Part shown: one piece after another, positions 1-5,561 of the stretch
Position numbering within the stretch: position 1 is the stretch's first letter
Layout: the number at the start of each line of letters is the position of its first letter
Assembly (NCBI GenBank): GCA_030731685.1
Contig: JANQTO010000525.1
Location: 1 to 8,814, forward strand
Length of the DNA: 8,814 nt
From: Nonlabens sp.
GTDB taxonomy: Bacteria > Bacteroidota > Bacteroidia > Flavobacteriales > Flavobacteriaceae
Reading direction: 5' to 3'
Notes under the pieces: generated by a model
Database searches by the model: none
The model's input: only the letters and a program-made list of their open reading frames with translations
What the model was told of the DNA's origin: nothing
Made by a program: the position numbers and the translations under genes

Positions 1-130
1 CAAGGTTTTTTAAGGTGACTACTTCCTGTTTATCGTCTGGATTACAGCTTATTGTTAATGCAAGACCCACGATTAGAAGTCCAGAGCGTCTAGCTATTTT
101 AGTGTATGTGTTTTTATTTAACATGTTCAT
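1..130 (-). CDS. 5' end of a lipoprotein gene, third gene of the operon (partial)
   Basis: This partial reading frame was found by translating the minus strand. It starts at the ATG at 130-128, stays open for 43 codons and leaves the window at base 1. A second in-frame ATG lies at 124-122, so the start could be two codons later. The N-terminus is a clear lipoprotein signal: basic residues K6, K11, R14 and R15, a hydrophobic run from about L18 to I27, then S28-C29 as the lipidation point. The next residues, N-P-D-D-K-Q-E, are acidic, as in export signals of surface lipoproteins in Bacteroidota. Only 33 bases separate it from the stop of the gene upstream, so it should be cotranscribed. The mature domain lies outside the window. 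A GH16-type beta-glucanase would fit the context, but that is a guess from neighbourhood only. Confidence 0.8.
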   Translation of the reverse strand, partial: MNMLNKNTYTKIARRSGLLIVGLALTISCNPDDKQEVVTLKNL

Positions 131-163
131 GATTTGAAATTTTTGAAAAATTACCACTGTGCC

Positions 164-2083
164 TTAATTATAGAAATACATATTATCCATGTAAACCCTT
201 GCACTGCCAGAGGGCTGCGCGACCAAAATGTATTGTGCTAAGTTTGACCTTGCGGTAAGCCCTGTAAAATTTGAGAGCGGTATGTCATAAGATATCCAGG
301 ACCCTCGAACTGGTGCGGTAAAATCAATTTGATGCTCGCTGTCGTCTCCACCAGCAAAAACTCCATTAGGCCCAAAATCAACCAGTTTTACCGAAAATGA
401 AGTGAAATCTGGAGACCAAATATCAATATGCAAGTGCGTCATAGCCGATGCATTTACCTGACTTGCAACCGTTTCTATACCTACAAAATCTAAATTAGTG
501 TATAATTTTGTGTCATTACCTGCGACGGTAACATCTTGCAATGTAGCAGAAGACCAAGGTGTTCTGAAAGTATCAACTGTTACATTTGTGTAGGCATTAC
601 TAAACAACGAAATAACGTTAGCAGCCGGTCTTGTAGGGTTAGGAGCAGCAACTGTAGGAGCTATAGGCGCAACAGGCGCACCATAGAAATAAATGTTGTC
701 TAAAATGAAATTAGGACCGCCCACTAGAATAATGGCACCTAGATTATTCTTTTGTGTTGCGATGTTGCCCGTAAGTGGTATATCAAATGATGTCCAAACG
801 CCAGGGGCTAATGTAGACGTATTAAATCTTATTTCCCTGTCATCACCAGTAGGAAATCCATTGTTATCTGAACTTATTACACCATCAGCACCTATATCTC
901 TTACATCCATTCTAATTTGAGCTCCTGGTTGCTGTACATAAACATCCACGTGCATAAATGATAGTGCTGTCGCATCAACTGTGTTGTCAAAAATAATTCC
1001 TGTAAAGTTGTTATTTGTGTAAATTAATACCTCATCATTACTAGAAGATGTTACCGAAGTCTGGGTTGTGGAGCCACCAAAACCAGGTGAGAAATTACTT
1101 GTGGTTTCATCAATGTAAGCGTCGCTAAATATGGATTTCACCAGAGACTGTGGTCTTGTGGGCACAGGAGCTACTGGCAGGCTGCCTGTAGATGACACCG
1201 TTAACGAACCACTTGCATCTACTCCGTTAATACTTCCCGTAATTACTGATGTTCCTGAGCCCACTATTGAAACTACGCCCAAAGGACTCACTGTTGCAAC
1301 ACCTGGGTCTGAGGAAATAAAATCAAAGTATGAAGGCGCAGCAATTACAGTGACATCACTACCAGTTGCTAAGTTGTATGTTTGTGTTAATCCTGAAAGT
1401 GGTATCGTAGAACCCGTGAATGATTGTTGAACAAGATTTTGATTGTTCAAAATGACAGGTCTTGGTTGTGCTATTGTACCTAATTTTTCAAACCTAATCT
1501 CATCTAGCCAGACGGTGTAGCCTAGACCTCCAGTAGCCTGAGTTCCCATGGCATACCAAAAAACACCGCGCTCTTGTGTAAGCTTAGATGGGTCGGGAAT
1601 AGGAATTATGTACTTAGTCCATCCCGTTTCGATACTTACGTTGTTTACAGTAGCCAAATATTTGTTTTCCAAAAAATCTTGACCAAAACCAAACGCATCA
1701 ACACTTACGCCTTGAGACGCTTTAGCGTAAAATGTAACCGCATCAAATCCTGACAAATCTCTACCAGCGCCATCTACACGCAAAATCGCACCAGCATAGT
1801 TACCAGTTGGATTGCTAGCATTAGGTACATTTATTCTGATAGACGCATCGCTTTCAAACCCTTCTTCAGTATCTACTGAAAAAGCATCCAGCTTAGAGTC
1901 TGCAAAGGGTAAGTAAAAATCGCTTCCCATGTCCACAAAGTTATCGGTGAAAACTTCTCCTTGCTTTGAAAAAGACGCCAGTACTGCATCATCTGACACA
2001 TCTCTCTCACAACTCAAGGTGATTGCAAAAAGGGAAAGGAACAGAAGCGAAATTTTAAAAATCTCAAATTTTCTAGTTTCCAT
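164..2083 (-). CDS. Multidomain surface lipoprotein, probable glycan-binding protein (CBM-like, Ig-like, two tandem beta-sandwich modules)
   Basis: This 639-residue protein has a lipoprotein signal: basic start, hydrophobic residues 10-23, S24-C25, then acidic residues E26, D28, D31 and D32, which suggest surface export. Residues about 40-200 look like a jelly-roll carbohydrate-binding fold of the CBM11/CIA30 type, closing with V-W-L-D-E-I-R-F near 191-198. Residues about 208-297 resemble a bacterial Ig-like (Big_2) domain, with S-S-D-P-G-V-A-T-V-S and a later G-S-G-T-S. Residues 305-468 and 475-639 are two copies of one module, each opening with A-P-x-P-T-R-P and closing with D-N-x-Y-F-Y. 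There is no catalytic glycosidase signature, so the likely role is holding polysaccharide at the cell surface, in the manner of SusE/SusF or a surface glycan-binding protein. The ATG at 2083 follows the upstream stop by 11 bases, giving a tight operon link. Laminarin-type beta-glucan is the favoured ligand, from recalled similarity of the repeats to modules on flavobacterial GH16 enzymes. This is not shown here. Confidence 0.85.
   Translation of the reverse strand: METRKFEIFKISLLFLSLFAITLSCERDVSDDAVLASFSKQGEVFTDNFVDMGSDFYLPFADSKLDAFSVDTEEGFESDASIRINVPNASNPTGNYAGAILRVDGAGRDLSGFDAVTFYAKASQGVSVDAFGFGQDFLENKYLATVNNVSIETGWTKYIIPIPDPSKLTQERGVFWYAMGTQATGGLGYTVWLDEIRFEKLGTIAQPRPVILNNQNLVQQSFTGSTIPLSGLTQTYNLATGSDVTVIAAPSYFDFISSDPGVATVSPLGVVSIVGSGTSVITGSINGVDASGSLTVSSTGSLPVAPVPTRPQSLVKSIFSDAYIDETTSNFSPGFGGSTTQTSVTSSSNDEVLIYTNNNFTGIIFDNTVDATALSFMHVDVYVQQPGAQIRMDVRDIGADGVISSDNNGFPTGDDREIRFNTSTLAPGVWTSFDIPLTGNIATQKNNLGAIILVGGPNFILDNIYFYGAPVAPIAPTVAAPNPTRPAANVISLFSNAYTNVTVDTFRTPWSSATLQDVTVAGNDTKLYTNLDFVGIETVASQVNASAMTHLHIDIWSPDFTSFSVKLVDFGPNGVFAGGDDSEHQIDFTAPVRGSWISYDIPLSNFTGLTARSNLAQYILVAQPSGSARVYMDNMYFYN
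167..661 (-). repeat. Second copy of the beta-sandwich module (residues 475-639 of the lipoprotein)
   Basis: C-terminal copy of the repeat at 680-1171, joined to it by a short Pro/Ala-rich linker (residues about 469-483). It has tryptophans at residues 510 and 556 that the first copy lacks, and these are candidate sugar-stacking residues. From memory, this version is closer than the first copy to the accessory modules seen at the C-terminus of flavobacterial GH16 proteins. It ends with M-D-N-M-Y-F-Y-N just before the stop. Confidence 0.85.
680..1171 (-). repeat. First copy of a roughly 165-residue beta-sandwich module (residues 305-468 of the lipoprotein)
   Basis: Protein-level repeat, clearly homologous to the copy at 167-661. 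Shared landmarks in order: A-P-x-P-T-R-P, (I/L)-F-S-(D/N)-A-Y, a Y-T-N strand followed by F-x-G-I, the (H/V)-D-(V/I) strand, D-x-G-x-(D/N)-G, G-D-D-x-E, W-x-S-(F/Y)-D-I-P-L, and the closing D-N-x-Y-F-Y. This copy carries an insertion of about seven residues (around 402-411) between the D-I-G-A-D-G loop and the G-D-D-R-E motif. The two copies are diverged, so the duplication is old. Confidence 0.85.
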
Positions 2084-2094
2084 TATTTCTATTT

Positions 2095-5000
2095 TTATTT
2101 TCCAATATTAATATGTACGTACGTTCTAATCTCCCATTCGGTACCATTGGGGAAACCAACAGGACTTATTATTGGTTGGTTTGCAAAAGGTAATGCCACA
2201 TTAGGGCTATATCGCGGAGAAAATTCGTTGAGCGTTCTATAGATACCTCTTATACCTACAGTAGTGCTAGGCAATATGAACCAATCTGGTTTTCCTACTG
2301 TGGTTGAAACATCTAACATGAGTTGCGCAGGATATGTTAAGTTGAAGTCTCTGTGATAATCAAAAGGACCCCAGTCGTTAAGTTTAACTTCTCCGATTAC
2401 TTTCACGCTTTTATAAATGGCTCTCAAATCCCCACCAAAACGTTTGATTTCTCTAGTGCTGTCGCCATTGCCTTGGCCATTTCCGTAGTAAAAATTCCCT
2501 ATAATTCCTAAATCTGGATTCAATTTTGAAACTATTCTAGCGTGCGCCTCATACAAATCTATGGCAGGTGCTGAGTTCGCAAATCTCAAGAAGGTACGAT
2601 CTGCCTGAAAACCGATGGCACCATCTTGTGTAGTAGGTAAATGACGATAAACAAACCCGGCACTCACGGCAAACTTTGCGTCTTCAGCTCTATCGTTATC
2701 CCATTCGTACATCCATGTCCCTGGTGTAGGGTCCCAGGTCAATAAAATTTCTCCTGCAGTTGTCTCACGATTACCATCACGCACCACAAATGGATCATCA
2801 ATGGCATTTCTAAGTCTACCTGGAGCTGTTACGTCGTTGGGCATCGCTTCAACTAATGGTTTTCTCCACATGAAGTTGGGAGCAATTTGAAGATTTCCTG
2901 TAGTATACGTGAAACCTGCTAAAACATTAGACTGATTGCTACTACCGCTATCCTTCAAACGCCATCCGGTAAACGTTCTCGTAGCGTCAGCTCCGCCACC
3001 AGCTACTAAGCCCATCATTGCTCCTTGTGCGTAAGCGTTTAAAGCACCTTCTTGGTACGTTATCTTTGCTTTTCCACCCCAGTTGTCATTTGAATTAATC
3101 TTATCTTCAAATATCGTGTAATTTCCAGGGGTGCCTTCAGCAACTTGGAAGGATGTGCCGTTTAAAGGACTACCACCCCAAATACCGCCTACCATAAGTC
3201 CAAATTTCCCAAAACTTCTTTCAACCGCTATGGTTGCACGCTCTGTGGGAAACGGCGGTATAATACCGCTGCGCAATTGATTAGCATCTAAAATACGTAC
3301 GCCATTTTCGTCAAGTTGAATATTAGTTTCAAGATCACGATGATAAATACCCGTTACCGTGTAGTTTTTAATATTACGGGTATACTTGAGTAATGCTGTA
3401 GGATTTGCACCCCACCAAATTTGTGGTCCAAAAGCAGCCTTTAGTCCTTTGAGGCCTCGTTTACCGTCAACCTCAAAACCAAGTGTCTCTCCATTATAAA
3501 TATCTAAATTAGGTCCATAATTTGTTTCTGGGTATAGACCGAAGAAGTCCCCTTCATAACCCCAGTGGTAATGTCCTGTTCTGTAAAATCCACGTAAATC
3601 AAAGTCCTTAGCGTTCCATTCATAAGAAGCGTTGTACACTTGAATTCGATTTATATCGTTCAGTGTAACAACTCCATCTGGCGTGTCCACTTGTTGCGGT
3701 CTACCTCTATTTTCATAAAAAATTTCGTTAATAGGATTTAATGCCACATTTCCGAGAATATTGAAATTAACCTCAGCACGCATATTTCCGGAAGGATTGC
3801 CTTCAATACCTACAAAATAAGATTCTAAACGGTCGAAACCCAATTGATTAGGGTATACGATATTATCTGGGTCTGCTGTATCAGGCGTAGTTAATAAAGT
3901 TCCTCCTGTAGAAAACGTTGAGAACTCTGCTCTCAAATTACTAATTCTAATTTTATCACTGCTGCCACCGCCCAGTGCTGCTTTATCACCGCGCGCTCTC
4001 AAAACCGCATCCATTATCTGAATATTTTCAAAATACGTTGACACTGATTGTGATGTAACACCAGCAGCATAAGGATTTAACTGGTGGGCTTCCTTCAAGG
4101 CATAATATGCCGCTCTTGGATACAAATCGTATAAACCTCTGGCATTTGTAGGTCCTTTTGCACAGATACCAAACCACTCTTCATTCATGTTATTCTCTCC
4201 TGGCGCTAAGTCTAAAGCGTAACCGCCATTAGACCAAGAAGCGTTTGTATCATGAACATCTAAATTTTTTGTCTGACCAAATTTCCACCAACCATCACTA
4301 AATTGAAATGTAAAACCTCCAATAGAATTACCAGCTTTACCTAATCCAGCTGCATTTTCGTAAATGTCCTTCCAGTTGTTGACCATATAATAAGCTTGCA
4401 TTTTTTGATCCTCTGCGTTATTGATTGCATTAAATGCGTCAGAACCGAATTCAGAGAACATAAGTGGCTTATCAAATTTTTCTTTGACTTGGTCAAAGGC
4501 ATCTGTAAAAGAAGCTCCTCTATACATATTAGTAGCCAGAATATCAATGTCTTTACACTCTTCAGCAATAATATCTAAAAAGAGTAAATCACCATTACAT
4601 ATGGCAACTGGATGCTTGTCATCTAAAGATTTCATCTTAAGAACAGCTTCATTCATCAACTGGTACATGGGTCTACCACGTTTCTCTCCAACCTCACGAC
4701 GCTGCTCTTCTTCGTCTGGAAAATCTTCTGTTTCAGCACCGGCCCAGAATAGTCCATAATTATTTTCATTACCCAACATAAACATGAGTAGTCCAGGAGT
4801 GCCTTTATACTCGTTAGTCATATCAATAACTTCTTTAAGAAGAATTTGCTGTGTAGCTGGATCTCTGTAATCTGTCACAGGAACCCAAGCGCCGTTAATG
4901 GTAAGTCCATAACGCCCAAATGAGTGATTGAGCATGGTGTGAATTCCGTGAGTCTCATAGATATACTGAATCCATTTAGGTTGCATTCCAGTGTAAACAC

Positions 5001-5268
5001 GTATCGTATTAACACCCATATTCTTGAGCAAACCCATTTCAGAATCTAGCGCTGCTCGTATAAAATCATCAGGTTGATTCCATAAACTGTAAGAATAATT
5101 AGTGCCTATAGGAACATAATCCCAGTTCATACCGTTTATCATGAAAGGCTTGCCTTCTACTAGCAAAGTGTGACCACTTTCATTACTTTTAACAACTATA
5201 CCTGCATTTTGTGCGAGCGCATAACATCCCGAAAGAAGTAGAATAAGACTAAAATAAATGTTCTTCAT
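2095..5268 (-). CDS. Clan GH-A glycosidase fused to a C-terminal outer-membrane beta-barrel-like domain
   Basis: This 1057-residue protein begins with a signal peptide (residues 1-19, A-L-A before Q20), although L-S-G-C at 12-15 could also be a lipobox. Residues about 25-400 form a TIM-barrel glycosidase of clan GH-A, related to the GH2/GH5 catalytic domains. I see the T-I-R-V-Y strand (R90), the L-G-N-E-N acid/base motif (E168), T-N-M-Y (N247, Y249), the F-S-E-F-G nucleophile motif (E273) and D-G-W-W-K near 325-329. Both carboxylates are present 105 residues apart, as expected for a retaining enzyme, so it is probably active. Residues about 438-1057 are alternating beta-strand sequence rich in aromatic residues and Gly/Asn turns, ending in a strand at W-E-I-R-T-Y-V-H-I-N-I-G-K, and read as an outer-membrane beta-barrel. 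It is the first gene of the operon and probably acts on a beta-glucan oligo- or polysaccharide at the outer membrane. Exact family and substrate are not assignable by eye. Confidence 0.85.
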   Translation of the reverse strand: MKNIYFSLILLLSGCYALAQNAGIVVKSNESGHTLLVEGKPFMINGMNWDYVPIGTNYSYSLWNQPDDFIRAALDSEMGLLKNMGVNTIRVYTGMQPKWIQYIYETHGIHTMLNHSFGRYGLTINGAWVPVTDYRDPATQQILLKEVIDMTNEYKGTPGLLMFMLGNENNYGLFWAGAETEDFPDEEEQRREVGEKRGRPMYQLMNEAVLKMKSLDDKHPVAICNGDLLFLDIIAEECKDIDILATNMYRGASFTDAFDQVKEKFDKPLMFSEFGSDAFNAINNAEDQKMQAYYMVNNWKDIYENAAGLGKAGNSIGGFTFQFSDGWWKFGQTKNLDVHDTNASWSNGGYALDLAPGENNMNEEWFGICAKGPTNARGLYDLYPRAAYYALKEAHQLNPYAAGVTSQSVSTYFENIQIMDAVLRARGDKAALGGGSSDKIRISNLRAEFSTFSTGGTLLTTPDTADPDNIVYPNQLGFDRLESYFVGIEGNPSGNMRAEVNFNILGNVALNPINEIFYENRGRPQQVDTPDGVVTLNDINRIQVYNASYEWNAKDFDLRGFYRTGHYHWGYEGDFFGLYPETNYGPNLDIYNGETLGFEVDGKRGLKGLKAAFGPQIWWGANPTALLKYTRNIKNYTVTGIYHRDLETNIQLDENGVRILDANQLRSGIIPPFPTERATIAVERSFGKFGLMVGGIWGGSPLNGTSFQVAEGTPGNYTIFEDKINSNDNWGGKAKITYQEGALNAYAQGAMMGLVAGGGADATRTFTGWRLKDSGSSNQSNVLAGFTYTTGNLQIAPNFMWRKPLVEAMPNDVTAPGRLRNAIDDPFVVRDGNRETTAGEILLTWDPTPGTWMYEWDNDRAEDAKFAVSAGFVYRHLPTTQDGAIGFQADRTFLRFANSAPAIDLYEAHARIVSKLNPDLGIIGNFYYGNGQGNGDSTREIKRFGGDLRAIYKSVKVIGEVKLNDWGPFDYHRDFNLTYPAQLMLDVSTTVGKPDWFILPSTTVGIRGIYRTLNEFSPRYSPNVALPFANQPIISPVGFPNGTEWEIRTYVHINIGK

Positions 5269-5313
5269 GTAACTCTGTTTTGATATTTAAGAAATTCGGT
5301 TAGGTTAAAAATC

Positions 5314-5329
5314 ACTACAACGGTGTAGT
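5314..5329. promoter_or_regulatory. 16-base near-perfect palindrome upstream of the operon (operator or 5' UTR hairpin)
   Basis: ACTACAACGGTGTAGT has perfect 6-base arms (ACTACA/TGTAGT) around ACGG, and seven of the eight base pairs are symmetric. It ends 45 bases before the ATG of the glycosidase-barrel gene. Two readings fit. One is an operator for a dimeric HTH protein such as the LuxR-type regulator encoded just upstream. The other is an RNA hairpin with a CCGT loop in the leader. No second copy was seen in the 179 bases upstream of the regulator gene. Confidence 0.4.
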
Positions 5330-5374
5330 TCATTTAAAGTTCTGCTAAAAGTATGTTGATGTGGCGTGGATTGA

Positions 5375-5404
5375 AAAATATAAGCCCCTACAAAAAACAT
5401 ACAA
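5375..5404 (-). promoter_or_regulatory. Candidate Bacteroidota-type promoter for the operon
   Basis: On the minus strand a TTG (5404-5402) is followed after 19 bases by TATATTTT (5382-5375). The Bacteroidota consensus is a -33 TTG and a -7 TAnnTTTG, so this has the right spacing and one mismatch in the -7 box. It would give a leader of about 100 bases that includes the palindrome at 5314-5329. In such AT-rich DNA a chance match is quite possible. No perfect TAnnTTTG was found on the minus strand in 5269-5561. Confidence 0.25.
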
Positions 5405-5457
5405 CACTAATAAAAAGCTACATTTCAGACTCAAGATATAAAATTAAAACTCATTAA

Positions 5458-5492
5458 ACTGAAAATGAACATTTTAACATTTAAATTTCAGT
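5458..5492. other. Inverted repeat in the regulator-operon intergenic region (weak terminator or protein-binding site)
   Basis: Perfect 7-base arms ACTGAAA (5458-5464) and TTTCAGT (5486-5492) flank 21 AT-rich bases, with a slightly offset inner pair AAATG/CATTT. Read on the minus strand, the structure lies about 70 bases after the regulator's stop and is followed by a T-rich stretch, so it could be a weak intrinsic terminator for the regulator gene. It could also be a binding site. The stem is AT-rich and bulged. Confidence 0.3.
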
Positions 5493-5561
5493 AATAAAAC
5501 AACATCAAATTGACCGAATGTTGTGGCTTTGTATGGTTTTTTAAGAATAAATATAGGTTTG

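Noticed and set aside
693..1430. Plus-strand open frames of 75 and 99 codons within the lipoprotein gene
   Set aside because: They lie wholly opposite a well-supported coding region with clear domains, have no recognisable motifs, and arise from the low stop density in the antisense frame.
4341..4759. Short open frames on both strands (60, 75 and 112 codons) inside the glycosidase domain
   Set aside because: They overlap the catalytic-domain coding sequence in other frames, have no signal, motif or plausible start context, and are shadows.
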